64,000 nucleotides of DNA, taken from NCBI GenBank assembly GCA_029243485.1, contig JAQWRY010000075.1:186001-250000 (forward strand), given 5' to 3'. The notes beneath the pieces were generated by a model. That model was not told the DNA's origin and did not search any database. It was given only the letters and a program-made list of their open reading frames with translations. Of this stretch, positions 7,716 through 16,454 are shown in pieces. Every line of letters starts with the position of its first letter. Positions within the stretch are counted from its first letter, which is position 1. Source of the stretch: Candidatus Binatia bacterium. Lineage in GTDB: Bacteria; Desulfobacterota; Binatia; UBA12015. The translations under genes and the position numbers were made by a program.

Positions 7716-9718
7716 AACTCTTCCCCTTCTTCTTCGTCGACGAGCCGCACGGCTTCGAGAAGGCCGGGCGGAAGATCGTCGAGGAAGCGAGACACCCGTG
7801 AAGGAACCGGGCCCAACTGCCGGTCGTGCACGAGAGTCGGGTAGCTCAAGTGGAGATGGTTCCGCGCACGCGTGCAGGCGACGTACATGAGGCGCCGCTC
7901 CTCCTCGATGTCTTCGTCCTCGACCGAGTACTGCGAGGGGAAACGACCCTCGAGTGCGGAGATGACGAAGACGGCATCCCACTCGAGCCCCTTTGCCGAG
8001 TGCACTGTCGAGAGCGTGAGCTGCTCATCCTCACCGGCGTCCACGGCCATCACGTCGCCAACCGAGTCGTTCGGCGGCTCGAGCGCCACGTCGGTCAGGA
8101 GCTCCGAGAGGTCCTGGAAGCGCTCCGAAAGAACGACGAACTGTTCGAGATCCCTCATCCGCTTGGGCGCGTCGTCGCGATGAACCCGCTCCAGTGTGCC
8201 GCGGTACTGATCCACCACGGCCTGAACCAACTCCGCGGGCCCGTGCCGCTGCGGATCGAGGCCGGCGAAGAATACGCCCAGCTGCCGTAGCGCGTCCCCG
8301 ACGCGACGACGAATCACCGGCCCGCTCGGCGGGTCGGCGAGTGCGCCCGGCCCCCGCCCTCCTTCGAGGAGCCAATCCACGACCGTCTCCGCCGCGCGCG
8401 GCCCCACGCCTTCGAGCAGCAACAGAAGACGGTGCCACGACACGACGTCACGCGGGTTGTCCAGCACCCGAAGGTGGGCCACCACGTCCTTCACGTGCGC
8501 GGTCTCGACGAACCGGAAGCCGCCTCGCTTCACGAACGGCACACCCGAACGGGCCAGCTCGAGTTCCAGGTCGAAGGAATGGAACGACGAGCGGAACAGG
8601 ACCGCCATATCGGAGAGAGAGACACCCTCCTCCCGCAACTCGAGAAGGCGTTGGCGGACGAACAGGCTCTGCCAGCGCTCGTCCGGCGCGGGGATCAGAA
8701 GCGGGGTCGGACCGGGGCCGCGGCTCGTAAAGAGCGTCTTCGAGTACCGTTCGGTCGCCTTCTCGATCACGACGTTCGTCAGATCCAGGATCGCCTGACT
8801 CGAGCGGTAGTTCTCCTCGAGAGTGATGACCTGCGCGCCGGGAAAACGCTCCGGGAAGCGAAGCATGTTGCCGACGTCCGCCCCGCGGAAGCCGTAGATC
8901 GACTGCGCATCGTCGCCAACGGCCATCACGTTGCCGGTCGGGCCCACCATGCGCTCGACGATCTCTGCCTGCAGCGCATTGGTGTCCTGGTACTCGTCCA
9001 CCATCACGTAGCGATAGACCGACCGGAGCCGCTCGCCGAAGTCGGGATGTTCCGCCAGCCGGTCGCGGAGCGAAAGCAGCAGGTCGTCGTAATCCAGGAG
9101 CTGGTGCTCCGTCTTGTAGGAGACGTACTGCTCGTGACAGCGGAGCATGTCCTCCACGTCGTCGAGAAGGTGAGCGTGATCCGTCTCGACCAGATCCTCG
9201 ATCGTCACCCCTTTATTGGTGGCGGTACTGAAAATCCGCGCCAGGGTGCTCTTCCGCGGAAATCGGCGCTCCTTGCGATCCAGCCCGAGTCGCGTCCGCA
9301 CCAGCTGAAGCGTGTCCTCCGAGTCGCTGCGGTCGAGGATGGTGAACTTCTCGGGCCACCCGAACAGGCCTCCGTACCGACGCAGGACGGTGTTGGAGAA
9401 CGAGTGGAAGGTACCCCCGGTGACCGCCCCGAGTTCCCCTCCGGGCAGAAGCCCCTCGGCCCGTCGCAACATCTCGGACGCGGCTCGACGCGTGAAGGTC
9501 AGCAGAAGAATCGAGCGCGCCGGAACGCCACCCTCGACCAGGCGCGCCACTCGGTACGTCAGCGTCCGCGTCTTCCCACTTCCGGCACCCGCAACGACGA
9601 GAACAGGCCCGTCGAGCGTGGTTGCCGCACGATGCTGCGCCTCGTTCAGCTCTCCGCGGTAGTCGATCTGCCAGCGACTGGGATCGCCCGCGCCACGTTT
9701 GATCGTGTAGGTCGCCAT
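7712..9718 (-). CDS. UvrD/PcrA/Rep-family ATP-dependent DNA helicase
   Basis: Superfamily 1A 3'-5' helicase of about 668 residues. The Q-motif region is LNEAQHRAA; Walker A is AGAGSGKT (residues 43-50); motif Ia is LLLTFTRRAASEM; motif II is VMVDEYQDTN; motif III is AVGDDAQSIYGFRGA; motif IV is LEENYRSSQ; motifs V and VI are TVHSAKGLEWDAVFV and RRLMYVACTRARNHLHL. Roles include DNA repair, replication restart and dismantling of nucleoprotein filaments. The start is ambiguous: an AGGAGGT lies immediately before the ATG at 9733 (too close) and 15 nt before the ATG at 9718. I use 9718 because the conserved sequence begins soon after. Confidence 0.9.
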   Translation of the reverse strand: MATYTIKRGAGDPSRWQIDYRGELNEAQHRAATTLDGPVLVVAGAGSGKTRTLTYRVARLVEGGVPARSILLLTFTRRAASEMLRRAEGLLPGGELGAVTGGTFHSFSNTVLRRYGGLFGWPEKFTILDRSDSEDTLQLVRTRLGLDRKERRFPRKSTLARIFSTATNKGVTIEDLVETDHAHLLDDVEDMLRCHEQYVSYKTEHQLLDYDDLLLSLRDRLAEHPDFGERLRSVYRYVMVDEYQDTNALQAEIVERMVGPTGNVMAVGDDAQSIYGFRGADVGNMLRFPERFPGAQVITLEENYRSSQAILDLTNVVIEKATERYSKTLFTSRGPGPTPLLIPAPDERWQSLFVRQRLLELREEGVSLSDMAVLFRSSFHSFDLELELARSGVPFVKRGGFRFVETAHVKDVVAHLRVLDNPRDVVSWHRLLLLLEGVGPRAAETVVDWLLEGGRGPGALADPPSGPVIRRRVGDALRQLGVFFAGLDPQRHGPAELVQAVVDQYRGTLERVHRDDAPKRMRDLEQFVVLSERFQDLSELLTDVALEPPNDSVGDVMAVDAGEDEQLTLSTVHSAKGLEWDAVFVISALEGRFPSQYSVEDEDIEEERRLMYVACTRARNHLHLSYPTLVHDRQLGPVPSRVSRFLDDLPPGLLEAVRLVDEEEGEEF

Positions 9719-9800
9719 CGACAGGTCCGGCATACCTCCTGGAGAAGAAACGCGCACACGCCGGTGACACGCCCGCATGGGCATGGCATGTTGCCCCACG

Positions 9801-10121
9801 ATGTCCGATGAAACCAAACCTCAGACTGGCCACGGGCCCGCGCGCGCCGTCACGGTCCAGGCCGACGCCGCGATCACCCCGGGCGTGTACTCTAATCTCG
9901 CCATGATCACGCACCGCAAGGAGGAATTCGTCTTCGACTTCCTCTTCGTGCAGCCGCAGGGCGGGAACCAGGGCGAGCCCGTGGCCCAACTGCGTTCGCG
10001 TGTGATCGCCTCGCCCGGGCACACCAAGCGCTTGCTGCGCGCGCTCGAAGAGAATGTTCGCCGCTACGAAGCCCAGTTCGGCCCGATCGAAGAGGCCGAG
10101 CCGCCACCCATCCTGCAATGA
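9801..10121 (+). CDS. DUF3467 protein
   Basis: About 106 residues from the ATG at 9801. The core (VYSNLAMITHRKEEFVFDF, LRSRVIASPGHTKRLLRAL, NVRRYEAQFGPI) matches DUF3467, a small cytoplasmic family of unknown function that is widespread in deltaproteobacteria. It is divergent from the helicase gene and first in a closely packed run (9801-11533). The next gene begins 11 nt after its stop, and an ATGA overlap offers an alternative start for that gene. Confidence 0.8.
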   Translation: MSDETKPQTGHGPARAVTVQADAAITPGVYSNLAMITHRKEEFVFDFLFVQPQGGNQGEPVAQLRSRVIASPGHTKRLLRALEENVRRYEAQFGPIEEAEPPPILQ

Positions 10122-10132
10122 GGACAAGATCG

Positions 10133-10435
10133 ATGCTGCGAAACACCCAAATCGCCGGCGTTGCCGTCACAGGCCTCCTAGCGGGCGCCGTCGCCAGCCC
10201 GGTACGCGACGAGGAATCGGCGGGAGCCGCGAACTCCGTCGAAGCCGGCATTCAGAAGGCTGGAACTGAGTCCAAGAACGGCCTCGATACCGCCGGGAGG
10301 GCCACGGGCAACGCGCTCGATAAAGCGATGGAGGAGACCGGAAAAGGGGTCGGCTACGCGATCGACAAGACCGGCGAGGGTTTCAAGAAGGCCGGCGATT
10401 CCATGACCGGCACTGGAACCAGCGACGCCGATTGA
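10133..10435 (+). CDS. Small exported hypothetical protein with helical repeats
   Basis: About 100 residues. A hydrophobic signal-like start (IAGVAVTGLLAGAVA, cleavage likely after AVA-S) is followed by an Ala/Gly/Lys-rich region with an irregular ~11-residue periodicity (GLDTAGRATGNALDKAMEE, GKGVGYAIDKTGEGFKKAG), like LEA or YtxH-type amphipathic helices. Probably periplasmic. The ATG at 10133 is preferred because GAGGAC lies 9 nt upstream; the ATG at 10118, overlapping the previous stop, is the alternative. Function unknown. Confidence 0.65.
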   Translation: MLRNTQIAGVAVTGLLAGAVASPVRDEESAGAANSVEAGIQKAGTESKNGLDTAGRATGNALDKAMEETGKGVGYAIDKTGEGFKKAGDSMTGTGTSDAD

Positions 10436-10683
10436 TGTCGCAGGCGGCACCCAACGACCCTCGCGAGACCGAAGAGATGGCTCTGCGTGGCGTTCGCTGC
10501 CCATTGAACTGGGCACGCGCGAAGGTCCGGCTGGAGGAGATGCCGGTCGGCGCGCACCTCGCGCTGATCGTCGACGACCCGCGTGCGGTTCGCGACATCC
10601 CGCGGGCCGCCGAAGCGCACGGCTACGTCGTCCTCGATGTCACGAAGTTGCCCGACACATGGCGGATCGAGATTGAGCGCTAA
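10435..10683 (+). CDS. TusA/SirA-family sulfur-carrier-like protein
   Basis: About 82 residues with the TusA fold: an N-terminal LRGVRCPLNWARAKVRLEEM with the conserved cysteine in a CPxN motif (CPxP in classical TusA), then GAHLALIVDDPRAVRDIPRAAEAHGY and a C-terminal strand. TusA proteins carry persulfide sulfur for tRNA thiolation or other sulfur transfer. The CPLN variant belongs to the wider family, whose exact roles are unknown. The start overlaps the upstream stop (TGATG), and the downstream HTH gene begins inside its 3' end, so translation is probably coupled. Confidence 0.8.
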   Translation: MSQAAPNDPRETEEMALRGVRCPLNWARAKVRLEEMPVGAHLALIVDDPRAVRDIPRAAEAHGYVVLDVTKLPDTWRIEIER

Positions 10684-11533
10684 CGACACAAACAGGACGT
10701 CCACGGCAACCATCGCGGGCGAGGTCTTCACCACGCGCGATATGGCTCGCCTTGCGAAGCTGACGCCGTCCCGTGTCCGGCGCTGCGTCCATGCCGGCTT
10801 CCTCATGCCCAAGCGCGGCGTGCGGCGGCGGTTCGAGTACTCGCTACACGACCTACTTGTCCTTCGCGCTACCCGCACGCTGCTCGAAGCCCGCCTGGGG
10901 CCTCGCCGCGTGGCGGAAGTCGTCGGCGACCTTCGCGCCGTCCTGCCCCCCGAACGAGACGTGTCGAGTGTCAGTCTCACCGTCGAGGGCGACGAGGTCA
11001 TCGTCTCCGAGGGTCGGCGACGTTGGCGCCTGGGCAGCGGCCAACTCCTCCTTGGCTTCAACTCCCCCAAGAAGCGACGCCGGGTCGAGAGTATCGTCGA
11101 GGACGACGAAGAGGACGACCGAGCCGCCTATCGAGCCTTCACCCGCGGCCTCGCCATGGAGCAACACGCCGCCGAGGACGCCAAAGCCGCATACCGCGAA
11201 GCGCTGGAACTCGACCCGACTGCCGTTCCGGCGATGGTGAACCTGGGTCGGCTCGAGCACGTAGCCGGCAACCTCGACGAGGCCGAACAGTTCTACCGCG
11301 ATGCGCTCTTGCTCGACGAAGACGAGAGGACGGCGGCGTTCAACCTGGGCATCCTCGCCGAAGACCAGTCGAACCCGCGTCTCGCGATCCAACGGTACAA
11401 CGCCGTGCTCGACATCGACCCGGACCACGCGGACACGCATCATCGCCTCGCGCGGCTGTATGCGCGCCTCGGGCGCCGCGACGCGTCCCGGCGACACACG
11501 CGGATGTACCGGGACTTGCAGCGCAAGCGCTGA
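10673..11533 (+). CDS. MerR-type HTH domain fused to TPR repeats
   Basis: 286 residues from a TTG start that overlaps the end of the tusA-like gene by 11 nt. Residues about 18-60 (FTTRDMARLAKLTPSRVRR, RRRFEYSLHDLLVLR) are a MerR-like winged helix-turn-helix. An acidic hinge (VEDDEEDDRAA) follows, and about 150-280 holds three TPR units (AYREALELDPTAVPAMVNLG, AEQFYRDALLLDEDERTAAFN, AIQRYNAVLDIDPDHADTHH). This DNA-binding plus TPR arrangement recurs in deltaproteobacteria as a presumed transcription factor with a protein-binding tail. No effector domain is visible. The target genes are unknown; the DUF3467/TusA run upstream may be one target. Confidence 0.78.
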   Translation: MSANDTNRTSTATIAGEVFTTRDMARLAKLTPSRVRRCVHAGFLMPKRGVRRRFEYSLHDLLVLRATRTLLEARLGPRRVAEVVGDLRAVLPPERDVSSVSLTVEGDEVIVSEGRRRWRLGSGQLLLGFNSPKKRRRVESIVEDDEEDDRAAYRAFTRGLAMEQHAAEDAKAAYREALELDPTAVPAMVNLGRLEHVAGNLDEAEQFYRDALLLDEDERTAAFNLGILAEDQSNPRLAIQRYNAVLDIDPDHADTHHRLARLYARLGRRDASRRHTRMYRDLQRKR

Positions 11534-11801
11534 CGGGCGGTCGCTTCGCGGCTTCACCGGTTGGGCCAGCGGCCCCGGTGCCGACACTCCCTAGCCCGTC
11601 GGATCGCTCGCGAGCAGATACGGGGCGAGCCAGGTTTCGGCTCTTTCTTCGACGTATCTGGACTGGTTCGTGGGGTAACGAGATGAAGCTACGGCGGCGC
11701 AGGCCACGGAGCCCGCAGTATGCGCTCCAGACCGGTACGCACACGCTGCAAACCCCTCCGCACATCCCGTAGCCCAGAGCACGCCCCGAGCGGCGTTTCT
11801 C

Positions 11802-13331
11802 ATGACGGCAAAGGTCCACTCGTGCGTCGTTTCCGGCGTGTCCGCGCAATTGGTCGAAGTCGAGGTGGACGTCGCACTCGGGCTGCCCCACTTCGCGATC
11901 GTGGGGCTGCCCGACGGCGCGGTGCGCGAAGCGAAGGACCGGGTACGAGCCGCTCTGCGCAACGCGGGTTTCGACATTCCGGACCGAAAAATCACCGTGA
12001 ACCTCGCACCCGCGAACCTTCGCAAAGGGGGCGCGACCTTCGACCTCGCGATCGCGCTCGGCGTACTCACCGCACTCGATCAAATCCCCGCTCCCCGCGT
12101 CCGCGGCCTCCTCGTCGCGGCGGAACTGGCACTCGACGGTCGCCTGAAACCGATTCACGGCGCTCTCCCCGCCGCGCTCAGCGCCAGCCGCGCGTCTCTC
12201 ACGACCCTCATTCTCCCGCAGGAGAACGCCCCCGAAGCGGCGGTCGCCGGCGTCACGACGGTCCTTGGCGCACGCCACCTGCGAGAGGTCGTCGCGTACC
12301 TTCGCGGCGAAGACGACATCGCGCCGTGTCGCGTCGACCACGAGGCCATGCTCGCTGCAGCCCGCGCGACGCCGGACCTCGACCTGCGCGAGGTCCGCGG
12401 CCAAGCCGCCGCGAAGCGCGCGCTGGAAGTCGCCGCGGCCGGTGCACACAACCTGTTGCTCGTCGGCCCTCCCGGCTCGGGAAAAACAATGCTCGCACGG
12501 CGACTGCCCACGATTCTTCCAGACCTCTCGCTCGCCGAAGCCCTCGAATGCACTGCCGTACACAGCGTCGCCGGAATGCTCGGCGACCGGTCGCTCATCG
12601 GCACGCGCCAGTTACGCGCACCGCACCATACCGCGTCGCGCGCCTCGCTTCTCGGCGGCGGGCGCCCGATCCGTCCCGGAGAGGTCGCCCTCGCCCACCG
12701 AGGCGTCCTCTTCCTCGACGAGCTTCCGGAGTTCCCAGGCGGCGCCCTCGAGGCTCTCAGGCAGCCGCTCGAGGAAAGATCGATCGTCGTCTCCCGCGTC
12801 GGCCAGACCTGCGAGTTCCCCACCGACGTCATGCTCGCGTGCGCGATGAACCCGTGCCCGTGCGGTCATGCCGGCGATCCGACCCGCGAATGCATCTGTC
12901 GTCCCGGCGCGGTCGAGCGCTACCGCCGGCGCCTCTCCGGCCCTCTCCTCGACCGCATTGACCTCCACGTCGAAGTGCCCGCGATCGCCCGCGACGAGCT
13001 CCTCGGAACCGCCGACGGCGAAAGCTCCGAATCCATCCGCGCCCGGGTCGTCGCCGCGCGGGTGCGCCAGACCAAACGCCTCGCCGAAACCCCGGGCGCA
13101 ACGAACGCCTCCATGCGCCCCACCCACCTCGAGCGCGACACGAGGCTCGGCACGGCCGCTCGCGCCCTCCTCGAGACGGGCGTCGACCGCCTGGGCCTCT
13201 CCGCCCGCGCCTACTCTCGCGTGCTGCGTGTCGCCCGCACGATTGCAGACCTGGCCGCACACGAATCGATCGAAGCCGCAGACGTCGCCGAGGCCCTCCA
13301 GTACCGCACGTTGGATCGACGGGTGGTGTAG
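11802..13331 (+). CDS. comM: YifB/ComM-family Mg-chelatase-like AAA+ ATPase
   Basis: 509 residues, normal length. The N-terminal Lon-S5-like domain (VEVDVALGLPHFAIVGLPDGAVREAKDRV) is followed by an AAA+ core with Walker A GPPGSGKT and Walker B GVLFLDELPEF, and a C-terminal Mg-chelatase domain with a cysteine cluster (CAMNPCPCGHAGDPTRECIC) and LLDRIDLHVEVP. ComM is a hexameric branch-migration helicase that extends strand exchange in natural transformation; other roles are possible. A 268-bp gap precedes it. A degraded small gene follows. Confidence 0.93.
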   Translation: MTAKVHSCVVSGVSAQLVEVEVDVALGLPHFAIVGLPDGAVREAKDRVRAALRNAGFDIPDRKITVNLAPANLRKGGATFDLAIALGVLTALDQIPAPRVRGLLVAAELALDGRLKPIHGALPAALSASRASLTTLILPQENAPEAAVAGVTTVLGARHLREVVAYLRGEDDIAPCRVDHEAMLAAARATPDLDLREVRGQAAAKRALEVAAAGAHNLLLVGPPGSGKTMLARRLPTILPDLSLAEALECTAVHSVAGMLGDRSLIGTRQLRAPHHTASRASLLGGGRPIRPGEVALAHRGVLFLDELPEFPGGALEALRQPLEERSIVVSRVGQTCEFPTDVMLACAMNPCPCGHAGDPTRECICRPGAVERYRRRLSGPLLDRIDLHVEVPAIARDELLGTADGESSESIRARVVAARVRQTKRLAETPGATNASMRPTHLERDTRLGTAARALLETGVDRLGLSARAYSRVLRVARTIADLAAHESIEAADVAEALQYRTLDRRVV

Positions 13332-13375
13332 AACGGGACTGGAGTAGGGAAAAAAGTACGACATATGATCTTGCG

Positions 13376-13550
13376 ATGAAGGCCGAGATCTCCGTCATCG
13401 TGGACCGAACCCTCCTGCGTGACGTCGCCCGCCTCTCGGGCGAACTCAGCCGGATCGGCGGGGCCCTGCCCTGACGGGCGCCTCGTCCACGAGGCACTCG
13501 CCGGATGGACCGAGCATGGATCGAGAACGTCTCCCCCCAGCCGCTCTTGA
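13376..13550 (+). pseudogene. Decayed ribbon-helix-helix (antitoxin-like) gene
   Basis: From the ATG at 13376 the frame reads KAEISVIVDRTLLRDVARL then SGELSRI and meets a stop at 13472. The +1 frame continues the homology with GRLVHEALAGWTEH and runs to a stop at 13548. Together this is the layout of a small RHH antitoxin or CopG-like repressor (strand, helix 1, turn, helix 2), broken by a one-base shift near 13465-13475. A TATGAT at 13364-13369 could be its -10 box. No toxin gene follows. The unbroken 32-residue piece could still be made. Confidence 0.45.
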
Positions 13551-13582
13551 TTTCTTGACCTACGGTTGCTCGGTTCGACTCG

Positions 13583-14962
13583 GTGCCCATCCGAGCCACG
13601 ATCTCGCTTGCCGTCCTCGCTGCCCTCGTGGCGCTCGTGGGCTGCACCGAGCGCGGGCCGTTCGCGGCCCCCACCCTCGAACCACTCGAGACCCGTGTCG
13701 GCTCGGAGTGGATTCGAGACCGGCGCGGCCGCGTCGTGATCCTGCGTGGTGCGACATACACCGTCACCGAGGACGGGCTGGAAAGTAGTCTCATGGGTGG
13801 AGCGGTCGACCTGACGCTCGCCGGGATGGAGCGGCTCGGAATGAACCTGATCCGGCTGCCGCTCTCCTGGGCCCTGATCGAGCCGAAGCCGGGACAGCGC
13901 ACGACCGAGTACCTCTGGATGCGGGTGAATCCGATCGTGCGGATGGCGGCCGCACGCGGCCTAGCCGTGGTTTTCAGCATGAGACCCTGGCCACGTGGCG
14001 CCTGCGACGGGAGCGACCCGACGATCCCGAACTGGGTGTGCGACTCGATCCCTTCCGAGGACGATCCGTCGTGCGCCTTCTGGCGCTCACGCGGACCAGA
14101 CAAGATCCCCCTTCGAACCCACTACGCCGCAACGTGGGAGGTCGTCGCGCGACACTACGCGCAAGACGCCCGCATCCTCGGATTCGACGTCCTCGAGGAG
14201 CCGTCTGCCGGGAACTGTTTCCCCGCAGCAACGTTCGAGTCTCAACACCTGCGCCCCTACGCCGAGGAACTGCAGAAGAAGATCGCGAGCGCAGGCGCGC
14301 TCGGAGCACTCCTGTACGAGCCACCGGTCCACATCGAAGCCCGCATCGAGGGCCAGGCACCCTTCGAGACGCCTGCGATCTATTCACCCCACATCTGGAC
14401 CGAGCGACTCGGGCCCCCGCACTCGGGCGACGGCAACCCGCTGTCGCACTCCTACGACCGCGCGACGGAGGCCGCAGACCGAGCGCGGGCCCCTCTGTTC
14501 GTGGGTGCGTTCGGAAGCGACCTGCCTCCCACCTCGGCAGGAGGCTTCCCCGTCACCTCGCCCGCCATGGTGCTCCTCTCACTCGACCTCCTCGACCAGC
14601 ACCTCGCCGGCGGCGCCTTCTACGCGCTCCGGCCGCGGGGCGCAGACTCTCCTGCCGCCGACCTGGGGCCGGTCGAGGCGCTCCTCAGCCGGCCGTACGC
14701 GCGGCGCATCGCAGGCATCCCGACGTCGATGTCGTTCAACGCGCGCACTCTGGAATTCTCTCTGCGGTTCGAGGACGACCCCGAGCACAGCCCACCTGAC
14801 CCGACGGAGATCTTCCTTTCGTCGGCCTTGTACGACGAGGGCTTCGTCGTCGGGCTCGGGCCCGACGACACGTGGACGTACGACGAACCGACACAGCGAC
14901 TCCTAGTCTACCGTGGTTCCAGTGCGACACACGAGGTACGGGTGCACCCGAGCGCCGACTGA
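13583..14962 (+). CDS. GH5-like (endoglycoceramidase-type) lipoprotein
   Basis: 459 residues with a GTG start. Residues 1-21 form a lipoprotein signal with lipobox LVGC (Cys21), so it is probably membrane-anchored outside the cytoplasm. The body is a GH5-like TIM barrel: DRRGRVVILRGATY, GMNLIRLPLSWALIEP, RGLAVVFSM, and GFDVLEEPSAG, where Glu206 matches the general acid/base. The segment where GH5 nucleophiles lie (usually GEFG or GEWG) reads FVGAFGSD, with Ala309 at the glutamate position, so activity is doubtful. A C-terminal beta domain follows. Endoglycoceramidases cleave glycolipid headgroups; here that is only a fold-level guess. It lies between the decayed RHH gene and cutA. Confidence 0.7.
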   Translation: MPIRATISLAVLAALVALVGCTERGPFAAPTLEPLETRVGSEWIRDRRGRVVILRGATYTVTEDGLESSLMGGAVDLTLAGMERLGMNLIRLPLSWALIEPKPGQRTTEYLWMRVNPIVRMAAARGLAVVFSMRPWPRGACDGSDPTIPNWVCDSIPSEDDPSCAFWRSRGPDKIPLRTHYAATWEVVARHYAQDARILGFDVLEEPSAGNCFPAATFESQHLRPYAEELQKKIASAGALGALLYEPPVHIEARIEGQAPFETPAIYSPHIWTERLGPPHSGDGNPLSHSYDRATEAADRARAPLFVGAFGSDLPPTSAGGFPVTSPAMVLLSLDLLDQHLAGGAFYALRPRGADSPAADLGPVEALLSRPYARRIAGIPTSMSFNARTLEFSLRFEDDPEHSPPDPTEIFLSSALYDEGFVVGLGPDDTWTYDEPTQRLLVYRGSSATHEVRVHPSAD

Positions 14963-15002
14963 ATTGACCGCGTTCCCGGCGATTTGATACCCGATTGAGG
15001 CC

Positions 15003-15335
15003 ATGCTCTCCAACGAAACGAACGACGCCGTCGTCGTGCTCACCACTGCAGGCAGCGAAGCGGAAGCGAGCAACATCGCGCGCGCCCTCGTCGAGCGGAA
15101 GCTCGCCGCCTGCGTAAACCTCGTGCCGGGCGTGCGTTCGATCTACGCCTGGCAGGGCGAGATCTGCGATGACTCCGAGGTCCTTCTCGTCAGCAAGACC
15201 ACGCGCGCCCGCTTCGACGCACTCGCCGCCGCCATACGCGAGCTGCACTCGTACAACGTCCCCGAAATCGTGGCCCTTTCGGCATCCGAGGTTGACGACG
15301 CCTATGCGGCCTGGCTCACCGAGGCCGTTCGCTAA
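15003..15335 (+). CDS. cutA: CutA1 divalent-cation tolerance protein
   Basis: 110 residues, normal length for the trimeric ferredoxin-fold CutA1 family. Visible signatures: VVLTTAGSEAEASNIARALVERKLAACVNLVPGVRS in two adjoining stretches, IYAWQGEICDDSEVLLVSKT, and HSYNVPEIVAL. Linked genetically to copper and divalent-cation tolerance, though its mechanism is unsettled. The C and E/W residues that form the putative metal site are kept. The gene stands alone, 40 bp after the GH5-like gene, and converges with the radical SAM gene 9 bp away. Confidence 0.93.
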   Translation: MLSNETNDAVVVLTTAGSEAEASNIARALVERKLAACVNLVPGVRSIYAWQGEICDDSEVLLVSKTTRARFDALAAAIRELHSYNVPEIVALSASEVDDAYAAWLTEAVR

Positions 15336-15344
15336 CCCGCCCGC

Positions 15345-16454
15345 TCAGGCTTGACCCGAGACGGCAGGCGGCTCGGCCGCCGCCGCACTCTCCGTCGGTG
15401 TCTTCCGTCCGGGAACGAGGAAGTTCCCCATGATCGACTGATACGCTTCGCACGGTGTCCAACACTGCGGACAATCGTACTTCCAGATCTCCTTCTGCGT
15501 CTGAACCGCCAAAGGCTCCGCCCAGATCTTACGGAGATCGTAGTCGGTATCGCGCAGCGCCCCCATCTTCTTGTCGTAGATCGTGCAGGGGAAAACGTTG
15601 CCCCAGGAGTCGATGAAGCACGACGCGGAGAGCGCGTGACAGCGCACGGGCGTCTGGCCCGTCATCAGATAGCGCTCGACATGCTCGAGGTACTGCCGCT
15701 CGAGATACCCCACCGGTCCGGTCGGCGATCCACGGAGCTTTGATACGTTCTTCACGGCGTCGAGAAGCGCCTTCGGCGGCGTGTGCTCACGCAGGCCGAG
15801 TTCGGTGTTGCCGAGATAGTGCGCGGACTCGTGAACGATGTTCACATGGAAGTCGCGATATTCGAGGCCCGGAATCACCTTCGATGCGGCCGCGTACGCC
15901 TGCTCAAAGTGATCGACGTTCTTCTTCGAAAGCGTCATACCGAGAACCACTTCGACGCCGGGGATCTCTCGCAGGCGTCGGAACGTCTCGACCTGACGCT
16001 GCCAGCCCCCTTCGATCCCGCGGATCTCGTCGTTCATCGCCTCATCGCCGTCCATCGAGACGGTGATGATCAACTTCTCGGGACGACGATCGATGATCGC
16101 CTTCGTGTTCTCGACGATCTGGTCGCAGAGATACCCGTTGGTCGGGAAATGGAGCAGTAGAAGGTTCGGCGAGTTGTCTATGACCGCGTGCGCAACCTCG
16201 ACGAAGTCCTTTCGCAGAGTGACCTCGCCGCCGGTGAGATCGACCCAGAGGAAGTCGCGAGACTTCTTGAAGATCTGCTGAATCTCGTCGAGCCGGAGCT
16301 CATCGCGCGGCTTCATCTGCCAGATATTGCACGTCTGGCATTTGTAGTTGCACCAGTAGGTGATGCAGAAAGTCAGCTTGAACGGATGATCGAGCCGCCG
16401 GAAATTCGCCTCGAACGCCTTCTTGGCGAGCGCGGCATAGGTACTCAGCTTCAC
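15345..16454 (-). CDS. Radical SAM protein with SPASM-like C-terminus
   Basis: 369 residues. The [4Fe-4S] motif CxxxCxxC lies at Cys35, Cys39 and Cys42 (TYWCNYKCQTCNIW), followed by the SAM-binding LTGGEVTLR and ITVSMDG segments of the partial TIM barrel. The C-terminus has a second cysteine group (RCHALSASCFIDSWGNVFPC, then CPQCWTPCEAY) typical of SPASM or twitch auxiliary clusters. The GTG start overlaps the epimerase stop (GTGA), which rules out longer starts. It is last in a four-gene minus-strand run: methyltransferase, GT9, epimerase, radical SAM. The substrate is unknown; the context suggests a sugar, lipid headgroup or envelope polymer rather than a peptide. Confidence 0.85.
   Translation of the reverse strand: MKLSTYAALAKKAFEANFRRLDHPFKLTFCITYWCNYKCQTCNIWQMKPRDELRLDEIQQIFKKSRDFLWVDLTGGEVTLRKDFVEVAHAVIDNSPNLLLLHFPTNGYLCDQIVENTKAIIDRRPEKLIITVSMDGDEAMNDEIRGIEGGWQRQVETFRRLREIPGVEVVLGMTLSKKNVDHFEQAYAAASKVIPGLEYRDFHVNIVHESAHYLGNTELGLREHTPPKALLDAVKNVSKLRGSPTGPVGYLERQYLEHVERYLMTGQTPVRCHALSASCFIDSWGNVFPCTIYDKKMGALRDTDYDLRKIWAEPLAVQTQKEIWKYDCPQCWTPCEAYQSIMGNFLVPGRKTPTESAAAAEPPAVSGQA

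Noticed and set aside
11534-11801. A minus-strand frame ending in VEERAETWLAPYLLASDPTG and a short plus-strand frame from 11682
   Set aside because: The piece looks protein-like but has no start, no ribosome site and no upstream homology; the plus-strand one is 29 residues of basic low-complexity sequence. Possibly chance or a tiny remnant.
13555-13582. TTGACC as a -35 box for the GH5-like gene
   Set aside because: No acceptable -10 box lies 16-18 bp downstream.
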